Assembly (NCBI GenBank): GCA_030432655.1
Contig: JAUILA010000010.1
Location: 110,441 to 174,440 of the forward strand
Reading direction: 5' to 3'
DNA: 64,000 nt
DNA from: Bacteroidia bacterium
GTDB taxonomy: Bacteria; Bacteroidota; Bacteroidia; Cytophagales; Cyclobacteriaceae
In this document: piece by piece, positions 41,213 to 49,550 of the stretch
Layout of the letters: each line of letters begins with the position of its first letter
Numbering within the stretch: position 1 is the first letter of the stretch
Program-made: the position numbers and the translations under genes
The notes under the pieces: model-generated
Seen by the model: only the letters and a program-made list of their open reading frames with translations
Told to the model about the DNA's origin: nothing
Databases searched by the model: none

Positions 41213-43218
41213 ATGAAAAAAATTACTATAGTTTCTATTATCCTGTTATTCACGATTAATTTAAGCATAGCTCAAGTGAAACAATTTGGACAAATTCGAT
41301 ATCCATCTCAAAACTCAAACACTTTATCAGATCATCTACGAAATTATCTTTTACTAGAAATAAATTTAATCTCACTACGTCAAGCGTTGCAAGGAAATAA
41401 GTCAGAGGTTCATATAGATTTGAACATTGGAAATAAAATCATTCCTCTAGTGTTATATCAAAATAATATTCTATCGGAACAATATCATTCTTCAACCAAC
41501 CGCTTGCCTAATAAAATGAAGATGAGAGAAATGTAAACACGTATGCAGGTTATGTAAGAAATACATCCAACATAGTAAGACTTACTATTTCTGAAAATTT
41601 ATTGAAAGGAATGATTCAGACCGATGACGGCTATCTATTTCTCGATCAGGCAAATAAATATTTAGATGATATCACAGATAGTAATGTGATTCTATCTTAC
41701 AATGAAAAGGATCTAATCAGCCAAGCCCAAAACATATGTGGAGTGGATCACAATCAAGAATTGGAATATATTAATGCTAAAAAGTTGAGCTCCCTTCTCC
41801 AACCACAATTTACTGTAATTACTGGTTGTAGAATTCTTGAGATTGCTACGGAAGCAGATTTTGAATTTTGGGAACGTCATGGAAATAATGCCAATAATGA
41901 AATCATTGCCATAATTAATATGGTTCAAGGTGTCTATGAAACTACTTATGATCTAGACATCCAAATAGTATTTCAAAATGTTTGGAATGTACTGAATGAT
42001 CCTTATGCAGGAGATCCAACCACTGGAGCTGGAAGTCTTCAGTTAGTAGAAGAACTTCAGGACGAATGGGAAAATAATAGGGGTAACATCGATAGAGATC
42101 TGGTTCATTTGTTTACTGGCAGAGGTTTTGGTGAAGCGGGGGTAACTGGTAGAGTTTTGGAAATCGGCTCAGTTTGTTCATCTCCAAATTTATCGTACGG
42201 CTTTACTCGTGACAGGTTAGAACAATTTGAAACTACTGCTCATGAAATTGGTCATAATTTAGGAGGTATTCATAATGATGGCGTTAACTGTGGAACAGTA
42301 AATGCATCTATAATGTGCCAAGGAGAGAAGGACAATGACCTTTTCTTTTCAAACAATTCTGAAATAAGAATAGAGAATTATATATCTTCAAATGAAGCAT
42401 GCCTATTAAATTTAGAAAATATTGAACTCGTAGGTCAAAATGATCTCTGTAATTCACAATCTACACAAATTAGTCTTGATTCTCCATTAAATGGCGGTGT
42501 CGTATGGAGTGTTAATAACTCTCTGCTAAATATTAGCAACGGTCAAGGCACACGAACAGTCACCGTTACCGCGAGTAGTTCAGGAAAGGGTTTAGCAATA
42601 TTAACTGCTACTTTGACAATAGGTGGAGCGTGTAATACGGTTGAAATTAGTAAAGAAATTAAAATTGGCACTCCAGCTGCAGCCGAAGGAATAGATATTG
42701 TAAACGTAACTGACCCATTATGTTTAGATCCATATCAAAATTATCTTGTAGAAGCAATTTTTGATGAAAATTATTCTCAATATGAGTGGAGATTGCCTAC
42801 AGGGTGGACCTCCGTCGAAGGTGGCTCTCAAAGTACATTTATTACTGATGATCTAGTTATTCATGTTACAGCCGCACCTTTGAACGGCGGAACATTTAAT
42901 TACATCAGGGTTAGAGCAATTAATGATTGTGGAATTGGAAGTGCATTTTTCTTGAATGTTGATACTCGGTGTCAAAATTTGCTCTCAATTTATCCTAACC
43001 CAGCTGTAGATAATATAATTATTGAGGTTGATTCAAGTATAAATGTAAATGAGGTAATTATTTTTGATGAATCTTCAGTAATGAGACGTCATTATCCATT
43101 AGAAAAATCAAAGACTTTAATAAACATATCCAATCTACCTGATGGAAGCTACTTTATACATATTCCTTATAAAGAAGGTGTCTTTCGACGAAGATTAATT
43201 GTAAATAAGAATAAATAA
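41213..43218 (+). pseudogene. T9SS-secreted reprolysin-like zinc metalloprotease with a frameshift
   Basis: The first frame starts MKKITIVSIILLF (signal peptide, ending SIAQ) and gives about 108 prodomain residues before a stop at 41536. The next frame, open from about 41517 to 43218, reads NVNTYAGYVRNTSNIVRL before its first ATG (41602), which continues an M12B-type prodomain. Adding one A to the A-run at 41513-41516 joins both frames as NKNEDERNVNTYAGY. The catalytic zinc motif is HEIGHNLGGIHNDG (His at 42241). Then follow a PKD-like region with two cysteines and a C-terminal T9SS sorting domain (LLSIYPNPAVDNIIIEV to LPDGSYFIHI). Either a recent loss or a sequencing error in a homopolymer. 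Confidence 0.85.
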
Positions 43219-43246
43219 AATTGATTAGAATAGTGAGAAATGGATC

Positions 43247-43273
43247 AAAAGGGCCGACAGTGGCCCTTTTTTT
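43247..43273. terminator. Bidirectional terminator between metalloprotease and integrase genes
   Basis: AAAAGGGCC-GACAGT-GGCCCTTTTTTT, with a T-run on the plus strand and AAAA (a T-run on minus) on the other side. It sits between convergent genes. Confidence 0.85.
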
Positions 43274-43289
43274 CTTTTCACCAGCAAGG

Positions 43290-44759
43290 TCATTTGGACT
43301 GTAAGGTAACTCGTGAACTGGTGATGGTGGTATTAACTTCATCCATCCGTTTCTTTCTCAGATCCCGGGCGTAAACTTTAGTCACTTTCGGATCACTTTG
43401 ATGGCCCAGTCCCTGACCCACTGTGTCGATGGATTCAAATTCTTCAAATCCAATCGAAGCCCAGGTATGCCGGGCCACATACGAAGTCACTGGGGTGTCT
43501 ATTCCTGCGCGTAAGGCCAGATCTTTCATGATCCGGTTATGCATCCCCAGCCGGTGTTTATAGCGCTCATAGATCATCTTTGAAGGATTGTTTCCATAAA
43601 CATCTTTCATCAGTGGAAAAACCAGTTCCTCCGGTGCCTGCTCCTGGTAGCCATACCATTTCAGAATCGTCATCGCTTCAGCAGTCAGTCGAATGTCAAA
43701 AACGGTCTTGCCTCTGGTTTTAGCGCGGGTGTACCTCAGGCGTTTATCCTCAATCTGTTTCCTCTTCAGGAATGCCATATCAATCAGGTTCATACCCTGG
43801 CAATTGAAAAGAAAAAAGAAATAATTCCGGTGATGCCATTCTTCACTGTTTTTTTCCAGGGGCAATAAACGTAGCTTGTCAAGGTCATCTTTACGGATGG
43901 CTTTTTTAATCGTCTTGTTGGATGGAATCTTGTACGTCCTGAACGGATAGTCATCCAGTCGCATGACCTCCTTTCGGTCATCGATGGTCCTATTTATAAT
44001 ATGGCGCAATGATCGCATGACAATCGATATAGAATTTGAGGTCATCCCGGTTCTGGCTTTTCCCTTTCTCTTGCGCCCCCTTTTACTGCTTCGGCAAAAG
44101 ACTTCCAGTTCAATCAGGAACCCTTTATCAATTTCCAACAATTCCATGTCATCACAAAGACGTTCTTCTCTCAGAAAGTGGGTAATGACAGACAAGGCAT
44201 TCTCATACAATATCTTATTACCCCATGCTTCCGATTTCGTTAGCTCTTTTATTTTCTTTTCAAAAGCCTCCCGAATCGTAGAACTGTTTTTACCAACTCT
44301 TTTAAATTCACGGTTTGGATCCATCCACCATTCCCGGAGTAAATCCTTGACCTGAGTGACGGATAACCGGCTTAATTCTCCTTCGTTATCTTCCAGGAAC
44401 TGGTTGGCTGAAAACAGCTTTTGCTGGAGCTGATGGTTGCACCTTTTTGAATTCGGATAGGTTGATGAGACATACCGGAGCTCTCCCCGTTCGATGCACC
44501 GTTTGTATTCCGGATTTGTCAGATCTCCATAGATCCAGTGCTCTTTATGACATGAGTAGGCAGTAGGTACAGAACGCTCCTCCCCTTTGTGATATAGCCT
44601 TAATTTGATCGGAAACGCACCATTCAGCAGTTTTCGACGCGTGTCGAAATACAAAGTAGCCTTACTTTCGGAATGAATTTGCAGATTTTTCATGCCTTCT
44701 AGGAAACAGGTATAAATAAAACCGTGGGATTCTGGCAAATTAGCCATGATAATATACAA
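43290..44759 (-). CDS. Tyrosine recombinase / integrase of the tRNA-Arg element
   Basis: The 489-residue protein is a Bacteroidota-type phage integrase. An N-terminal arm-binding region (ATLYFDTRRKLLNGAFPIKL) precedes a SAM-like core-binding domain (about 150-300). The catalytic domain has FNCQGMNLIDMAFLKRKQIE, the place of the first catalytic arginine (apparently replaced, as in many members), TSYVARHTWAS (HxxR box), GLGHQSDPKVTKVYA with His and the nucleophile Tyr463. It lies next to attR and should catalyse integration at tRNA-Arg. The true start may be 44747 or 44693 (MKNLQIHSES, preceded by AGAAGG). Confidence 0.92.
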   Translation of the reverse strand: MYIIMANLPESHGFIYTCFLEGMKNLQIHSESKATLYFDTRRKLLNGAFPIKLRLYHKGEERSVPTAYSCHKEHWIYGDLTNPEYKRCIERGELRYVSSTYPNSKRCNHQLQQKLFSANQFLEDNEGELSRLSVTQVKDLLREWWMDPNREFKRVGKNSSTIREAFEKKIKELTKSEAWGNKILYENALSVITHFLREERLCDDMELLEIDKGFLIELEVFCRSSKRGRKRKGKARTGMTSNSISIVMRSLRHIINRTIDDRKEVMRLDDYPFRTYKIPSNKTIKKAIRKDDLDKLRLLPLEKNSEEWHHRNYFFFLFNCQGMNLIDMAFLKRKQIEDKRLRYTRAKTRGKTVFDIRLTAEAMTILKWYGYQEQAPEELVFPLMKDVYGNNPSKMIYERYKHRLGMHNRIMKDLALRAGIDTPVTSYVARHTWASIGFEEFESIDTVGQGLGHQSDPKVTKVYARDLRKKRMDEVNTTITSSRVTLQSK

Positions 44760-44773
44760 AAAAGACCCGTTTC

Positions 44774-44796
44774 ATTTGCAGAAAATTTGCAGAAAT
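44774..44796. promoter_or_regulatory. Right-arm double repeat (candidate recombinase arm site)
   Basis: Identical to 37991-38013, followed by a third partial unit (ATTGCAGAT). It lies 15 bases upstream of the integrase frame, so binding could also autoregulate the integrase gene. Confidence 0.55.
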
Positions 44797-44918
44797 ATTG
44801 CAGATTATTAGTGTTTTTATACGAACTGTAATATATCCTAATTTTAATAAAAGTGCCTTTAAGTGATTTAAATGGCTTTTTATAAATTTTTAAAGACTAT
44901 TAGAATACGTATTTAGTG

Positions 44919-44963
44919 GCCTTCTAAGCAGTAGGTTCGGGGTTCGAGTCCCTGCAGGATCAC
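44919..44963 (+). other. attR: 45-bp repeat of the tRNA-Arg 3' end
   Basis: Exact copy of 37878-37922, without the 5' half of the tRNA, so not a functional tRNA. It marks the right boundary of the element. Confidence 0.92.
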
Positions 44964-44971
44964 TTAAATTC

Positions 44972-44996
44972 AAAAAGCCCATTAATTGGGCTTTTT
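44972..44996. terminator. Terminator after attR, probably the original tRNA-Arg terminator
   Basis: AAAAAGCCC-ATTAATT-GGGCTTTTT, 8 bases after the tRNA remnant. Before integration it would have followed tRNA-Arg directly. Confidence 0.75.
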
Positions 44997-45056
44997 AATT
45001 GTCTTTATTTTTGCAGGGACGAGAAGTCTATCCGCCAGAGCTTTAGCGCAGGTGGA

Positions 45057-45170
45057 AGTCCCTCCAGGATCACACTATAATCAATTGATTATCAGGTATT
45101 TACAATCATTTGTGACTACCTTTATTTTTTGCAAAAATTCCATTAGCAGAAAATTTGCAGAAATTTTTTA
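45057..45170. repeat. Diverged second copy of the element's left arm
   Basis: Aligns without gaps in length (114 bases) to 37906-38019: AGTCCCT(C/G)CAGGATCACA, then ATAATCA(A/G)TTGATTATCAGG, the terminator hairpin and the ATT(A/T)GCAGAAAATTTGCAG double repeat. In the terminator stem AGGCAGT/ACTGCCT has become AGGTATT/ACTACCT, with a compensatory C-G to T-A change. It is likely the left end of an older, related element. Confidence 0.8.
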
Positions 45171-45179
45171 TCATGATTT

Positions 45180-46514
45180 TTACTCCTTGTGTTTCTGATA
45201 TATTGATTCAAACATTTTAATGGCCTCCGGCTCACCTTTCTTCACCGCTTTTTCAAGGTATTTCATTGCTTCCACCGTTCTTCCTTGTGCAAAAAGCAAT
45301 TCCGCATAATGATATTCCAGGAGATCAACCGGAGCAGTTTGGGATTTAAAGGCTAATTTAAAATTGTCCTCTGCTATTTCTAGTTCATTCTTAGCATGGT
45401 AGTAAAGGCCAAAATTTCTGTAGGTGTAAGTATCATCGTTATTTTCAGTACGAAGCGCCTTTTCCAGCTGATCTTTGCCTTCCTCAATTTTACCGGTAAG
45501 AATTAAAGCATATCCCAAATTATCATAGGCAAATCCATAATTTGAGTCTAATTGAATTGCCTTTTGAAAGTTCGCTATACTCTTTTCATATTCTCCGCTT
45601 CTAATCTGATAATATCCAATATTGTTATGAACATCAGCTCGCAAAAATTCATCTTCGGTCAAAAACAGGATTTTCTGGAGGGTAGATATCGCTGATTCAT
45701 ATTTTCCATTGGCATATTCTTCATCGGCTTGCCGAAATAAATCAGCAGCCTCCAGTTCAGCTTTATTGAATAATGATAAGGGTCTTTCTCGGAGAGCATT
45801 GATCGCTGCATCGAATTGATTAACCAGCTCTTTAGGCAATTCATTCTTCCACTCCGGATCTTCCTGGTCCAATAAGATGGAATAAGCAGCTAACCCAAAC
45901 GCCATGACTTCATAAGGCATATCAGAAATGTAATTCCATTTCGTTTCCCAAATCCCATCATCCTGTCGGCCCGTCTCGGTCAAATTTTGAGCTAACGGTA
46001 TCCCAAATCCAAAATAAATACCGGCAATGAAGATAAATAAACCAGTATCCTCTCCTGTGTCAAACTCCAACTTACTTTCAATCAGCCGGATTTTAATGAA
46101 TTCATAGATAAGATTGTAAATGAGCCGGTTCGGAAGGTTCGTCAGGCTTTGAGCAATATGAATGCTATAACCATGCTCACCGATTTCAATTTCAGTTTCA
46201 AAAGGTTTGCCGTCGATTGAGTATGGCATTCCATAGACATCTCTTAAATCTCGGTGTAACTCAAACGAAATTAAACTGGAATCCAACCCTGTTAAAGTAC
46301 ACAGGTCGTCAATAAGGTATTGAATGTTTAATTCTTTGCTTGAAAAAGTTCTGGGAAAATATTTATCATTTATTAAGATCTGATTGCTGCGTCTGGTAGG
46401 ATATCCAAACACCTGGATCAACCATTTGTAATTATCCTCGATCCAGATTCTATCCATTTCTGTTATCCGGATTTTAGGCTGTTTTCTTTTTTTATTGAAA
46501 CCAAAAAATCCCAT
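45180..46514 (-). CDS. Tetratricopeptide-repeat protein
   Basis: The 444-residue protein has no signal peptide. Residues 1-260 form a domain I do not recognise (WIEDNYKWLIQVFGYPTRRS, then LDSSLISFELHRDLRDVYGM, and GEDTGLFIFIAGIYFGFGIP). Residues about 265-440 are TPRs: AADLFRQADEEYANGKYESA, ADVHNNIGYYQIRSGEYEKS, GFAYDNLGYALILTGKIEEG, TYRNFGLYYHAKNELEIAED and LEYHYAELLFAQGRTVEAMK. The N-terminal part recurs in TPR proteins of Bacteroidota accessory regions. It lies between the decayed left arm and repeat copy 2, so it is likely cargo of a second element. The stop codon lies 10 bases beyond the arm repeat. Confidence 0.85.
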   Translation of the reverse strand: MGFFGFNKKRKQPKIRITEMDRIWIEDNYKWLIQVFGYPTRRSNQILINDKYFPRTFSSKELNIQYLIDDLCTLTGLDSSLISFELHRDLRDVYGMPYSIDGKPFETEIEIGEHGYSIHIAQSLTNLPNRLIYNLIYEFIKIRLIESKLEFDTGEDTGLFIFIAGIYFGFGIPLAQNLTETGRQDDGIWETKWNYISDMPYEVMAFGLAAYSILLDQEDPEWKNELPKELVNQFDAAINALRERPLSLFNKAELEAADLFRQADEEYANGKYESAISTLQKILFLTEDEFLRADVHNNIGYYQIRSGEYEKSIANFQKAIQLDSNYGFAYDNLGYALILTGKIEEGKDQLEKALRTENNDDTYTYRNFGLYYHAKNELEIAEDNFKLAFKSQTAPVDLLEYHYAELLFAQGRTVEAMKYLEKAVKKGEPEAIKMFESIYQKHKE

Positions 46515-46599
46515 TATGTACTAGCCATAAGTGTCCTTATTGCTTGAATTAAATGTATATATAACTTTATTACAAATCAATTTATAATGGCATACCTAT

Positions 46600-46746
46600 G
46601 TAACTGTGAACGAAGTGAATAGTCCTTCCGCCTAAGCGGAATCAAGCGTTTTGGTCTTACCAAAACATGGCTTGCTTCCAGCACACATTGAATAAAATCC
46701 AGTCGCGCCGATTTTCGTTTTTTGAATCAAAAAACACATCTTGCCC
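46600..46746. repeat. 147-bp structured repeat, copy 2
   Basis: Same orientation and length as 38690-38836, with about ten substitutions. The main stem keeps its mismatch position (A/C in copy 1, T/C here). The ends in this copy are GTAAC ... GTTAC (46600-46604 and 46748-46752), a short inverted repeat not kept in copy 1. The reading frame of the next gene ends just outside it. Confidence 0.85.
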
Positions 46747-46758
46747 TGTTACGAAACA

Positions 46759-47094
46759 TTAGTTCGAAAACGCATTATAAGGATCACAACAGATGACTAT
46801 TGATGTCGGAGATATGGCGAATAAGGACATCAAAACAAGGACAAGTATTCCGATATGTATAACCTGCCACTTTTTATATTTGAGATCTCTGTTAAAAAAT
46901 GAGTAAATAAGCAGAATTGCTGATATGACGCAAAAAGCTATGCCAAAGACATAATAAAAAGTCAGCATCATTGCACTCGGAATCCAATAAAGTATTCTTC
47001 CCAATACAATCAATCCGCCAACAATCACACTTCCCATGTGAACTAACTTGTTGAACCCGGTTTCAAAATAATAATAGATTTTTTTCAATGGCAT
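46759..47094 (-). CDS. Small membrane protein, unknown function
   Basis: The 111-residue protein has three to four hydrophobic segments (MGSVIVGGLIVLGRILYWI, MMLTFYYVFGIAFCVISAIL, VIHIGILVLVLMSLFAIS) and a short cysteine-containing tail CCDPYNAFSN. I do not recognise the family. It lies directly after repeat copy 2, just as the EF-Tu-like gene lies after copy 1, but on the opposite strand. Confidence 0.6.
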   Translation of the reverse strand: MPLKKIYYYFETGFNKLVHMGSVIVGGLIVLGRILYWIPSAMMLTFYYVFGIAFCVISAILLIYSFFNRDLKYKKWQVIHIGILVLVLMSLFAISPTSIVICCDPYNAFSN

Positions 47095-47129
47095 TCCGTT
47101 AAGTGGCCAATCAAAATAATATATTCTGT

Positions 47130-47290
47130 CAAATATGACCGCCGTCTTCCAGTTCCTTTTTCAAACGCTTATATGAAGCAATTTTGCTTTTGAGAACAAA
47201 TTCTTCGAACTCGGAATCATTTTTTAATTTTCTGTGGATTTATTGAAATTCTTATCAATTGTATTGTAAAGGCCCAATAGATCAATCGTT
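47130..47290 (-). pseudogene. Possible gene remnant
   Basis: The minus strand contains a coding-like piece reading LKNDSEFEEFVLKSKIASY and KRLKKELEDGGHI before a stop at about 47139. An upstream piece in another frame reads IDLLGLYNTIDKNFNKS. Joined by a one-base shift they would make the C-terminal end of a charged protein. There is no start codon, so it is at most a decayed fragment. Confidence 0.3.
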
Positions 47291-47300
47291 GCCTTGGAAA

Positions 47301-47636
47301 TTATTTATAACGGCTCAACTGCAGGTAAGGTATAGGATTATGATCGATATCAAATGCTTTGATAACTATAGAATCATGTCTGATTCTTCTTACAGTCATA
47401 GTGTCCATAAGCGGCTCACCTGAATCATTGATTGAGTGAAATTCAAATGAAGAATCGTTCAACCATATCATATGCATCTGGTAATCATCACCATCAAGAT
47501 TTGCTTTCATAATGGCTGAATCTTTTGTGAATTCAATTCTCTGTTTAAAATCATCATACCAAACCCCGCTAATTCTTAGTTCTGAGTCACATCCAATCAA
47601 CAAAAGCATGGTGAAAATTATACTTGGATATCTCAA
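47301..47636 (-). CDS. Hypothetical lipoprotein
   Basis: The 111-residue protein has lipobox LLIGC (Cys16) and then DSELRISGVWYDDFKQRIEF, a start like small beta-barrel lipoproteins of the lipocalin-like kind (ISGVWYDD...). The remaining sequence is beta-rich, with VRRIRHDSIVIKAFDID near the end. No clear family. It is a single gene at the right margin of the accessory region. Confidence 0.65.
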   Translation of the reverse strand: MRYPSIIFTMLLLIGCDSELRISGVWYDDFKQRIEFTKDSAIMKANLDGDDYQMHMIWLNDSSFEFHSINDSGEPLMDTMTVRRIRHDSIVIKAFDIDHNPIPYLQLSRYK

Positions 47637-47835
47637 TTCAATAAGTGTAGTATTTGTTATCTGAGTAAATGTAGAAAAGTTAATAAACTATTCTAAATGC
47701 GTAACAATGATATCAACTGACTCCGGCACAATTATCTTTACAGTAAATAAACAAAACAACAGACTTTAGCCAATCCACTACACCCCGGTTTATTTCCCAT
47801 TTGCCATCCTCATTATCCCTCACCAATTTTACCGG

Positions 47836-48411
47836 ATGAGCCCACACCGCCACTTCATTCTTCACAAGCCCAGGGGATACTTATCCCAATTCATCAACAA
47901 CCAGACCCGGCGCAAAAATAAAAAGCTGCTGGGCGATTTGTATGAATTTCCCGATGGCACCATGCCCATCGGAAGGCTGGATGAAAAGTCGGAAGGACTT
48001 CTCCTGCTCACTACGGATGGAAAGGTGAGTGAACAAGTTCGCAGCAAAGAAGTGGAAAAAGAGTATTACGTTCAGGTCGATGGCCTGATCAACGAAGAAG
48101 CTGTCCGGGAACTTGCCGGCGGGGTGGAAATTGTTCTACCGGAAGGAACGTATTCGACCCTGCCCTGTCAGGCCCGGATGCTTGATGAAATACCTCCGGT
48201 GGCCCAATATTCTCCTCTTAACAGAAGCGAACGGCACGGTCCGACCAGCTGGATCGCCATCACCCTGACCGAAGGCAAATTCCGTCAGGTCCGGAAAATG
48301 ACCGCTTCGGTTGGGTTTCCAACGTTGCGCCTGATCAGAATTCGCATTGGCCGGATCATGCTCGGCGAACTGCCCGCCGGAGAGGTGATTGAAGCCAGTG
48401 ACCTGATTTAA
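47836..48411 (+). CDS. rluE: 23S rRNA pseudouridine synthase, RluE type
   Basis: The 191-residue protein is a short RsuA/RluB/E/F-family pseudouridine synthase without an S4 domain, matching the RluE subgroup (modifies helix 88-92 region U2457 in E. coli). Key blocks are FILHKPRGYLSQF, PIGRLDEKSEGLLLLTTDG with the catalytic aspartate (Asp49), EKEYYVQVDG and ITLTEGKFRQVRKM. Length and order are complete. It marks the return to ordinary chromosome after the tRNA-linked region. Confidence 0.93.
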   Translation: MSPHRHFILHKPRGYLSQFINNQTRRKNKKLLGDLYEFPDGTMPIGRLDEKSEGLLLLTTDGKVSEQVRSKEVEKEYYVQVDGLINEEAVRELAGGVEIVLPEGTYSTLPCQARMLDEIPPVAQYSPLNRSERHGPTSWIAITLTEGKFRQVRKMTASVGFPTLRLIRIRIGRIMLGELPAGEVIEASDLI

Positions 48412-48516
48412 TCACCGGCTATTAAGTAATCCTGACATGTGCGATATTTTATCATCTGTCAGTGTTGAATCTCTAATAGGAAGTAACCAGGCTGATGAAT
48501 AGAGGATTTAAAGACC

Positions 48517-48858
48517 TTAAAAAATATCAAAATTCAGGCTCTGCACATCCGGATTGCTGTTTTGAAAAGCTTGTTCGTTAAAATAATCCGTAGATGAACT
48601 GCCTTCTGCCGATGCGCGAAGCTTATAATTTACATTCAATTGCATATCGTTAAACTCACGGAATTCACCGGATGGGATAATACCCCGGCTCTTAAACTCC
48701 CCATCTCCCGCTGCAATAAAGAGCTCCGCATTCTCATTAGTTATATTGGTAACTTTAATGCTGTATCGCTGCACATCCGGCTCATCGTCTTCACTGCAGG
48801 CTCCGGCCAGGAAGATTACCGAAAATCCAAAAATAATAATCCACAGGTTCCTTTTCAT
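48517..48858 (-). CDS. Hypothetical lipoprotein
   Basis: The 113-residue protein has lipobox LAGAC (Cys21) followed by SEDDEPDVQR, an acidic stretch typical of Bacteroidota lipoproteins. The rest, RYSIKVTNITNENAELFIAA and YKLRASAEGSSSTDYF, reads like one immunoglobulin-like or DUF4397-like beta domain. Function unknown. It stands alone. Confidence 0.7.
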   Translation of the reverse strand: MKRNLWIIIFGFSVIFLAGACSEDDEPDVQRYSIKVTNITNENAELFIAAGDGEFKSRGIIPSGEFREFNDMQLNVNYKLRASAEGSSSTDYFNEQAFQNSNPDVQSLNFDIF

Positions 48859-49016
48859 TTTCTTTTTTCAGCAATATCCGCATTAGAGCAGGAATATTCG
48901 GACTGTTTATCAAGGCCTCCATGCATATGTAGGAAAATTTGCTTCCTGAAATCATTTCAGCAATCCATGGTCCGGAAAACAGGGTTGATCCGACAGAAGC
49001 GGCAGGTGATTATTGA

Positions 49017-49481
49017 CTACTGATTCCCATTCCAGATGTCGTGCGTGGTAATCCAGTTACCGTCTTCCTGTTTCCGGAGAATATTGAGGTATTTGGAGAC
49101 CGAAGTAGTCACACTGTCCCCGTTTTTCGGGATCAGCCGAACCTCCGCTGTGCCGCGGCCGTACGCCAGATCGCCAGACACCTGTACCTCGTTATAATAA
49201 CTGGTGAGTTCAGCGTCAAACTCATCGAATATCTCCTGGTAATAGGCCTCCACGGCTTCAGGACCCTTAAGCGGTGGTGTCCCTGGTGCCATCAGAATAG
49301 CATCATCGGAAAAATATTGAGCAATCGCTGCCGCATTCCCTTCGTTAAACGCCCTTGCCCTGGCATCACTCATCTCCCGTATGGCTCGCTCATCAGCCGC
49401 AGTATCATGCTGCGCGCTGCAGCCAATCATCATTGCCATGATAATTACTGCTGTCAATCTGTTCAGGTATAGTGGGTTCAT
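49017..49481 (-). CDS. DUF4440 / SnoaL-like lipoprotein
   Basis: The 154-residue protein has lipobox MIGC (Cys21). The body is a DUF4440 (NTF2-like) domain: RAFNEGNAAAIAQYFSDDAI, LMAPGTPPLKGPEAVEAYYQ, and VQVSGDLAYGRGTAEVRL with SKYLNILRKQEDGNW and ITTHDIWN at the end. These small cone-shaped domains bind ligands or act as ketosteroid-isomerase-like enzymes; here the substrate is unknown. It lies about 70 bases downstream of the serine hydrolase gene on the same strand. Confidence 0.9.
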   Translation of the reverse strand: MNPLYLNRLTAVIIMAMMIGCSAQHDTAADERAIREMSDARARAFNEGNAAAIAQYFSDDAILMAPGTPPLKGPEAVEAYYQEIFDEFDAELTSYYNEVQVSGDLAYGRGTAEVRLIPKNGDSVTTSVSKYLNILRKQEDGNWITTHDIWNGNQ

Positions 49482-49550
49482 ATGGACAATGCTGTATCAT
49501 TTTTATTAGAACGCAAGCTGGTTTACCCCTCTCACAACCAACTGAACATC

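Larger units (their letters stand above)
37923..44963. mobile_element. tRNA-Arg-integrated element (about 7 kb) with tyrosine recombinase
   Basis: The segment lies between two 45-bp copies of the tRNA-Arg 3' end. A tyrosine recombinase gene (43290-44759) sits next to the right end. Both arms carry the same 23-bp double repeat (37991-38013 and 44774-44796). Cargo is AT-rich and has few known functions: a membrane protein, an EF-Tu-domain-III-like protein, a frameshifted secreted protein, a lipoprotein and a frameshifted T9SS metalloprotease. No replication, conjugation or phage structural gene is seen, so it looks like a satellite-type or decayed integrative element. Confidence 0.85.

Noticed and set aside
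44919..44963. A second tRNA-Arg gene
   Set aside because: Only the 3' 45 bases are present; acceptor 5' strand and D arm are missing, so it is attR.
45020..45075. Another tRNA upstream of the decayed arm
   Set aside because: Only the last part (AGTCCCTCCAGGATCAC) resembles tRNA-Arg; no cloverleaf forms.
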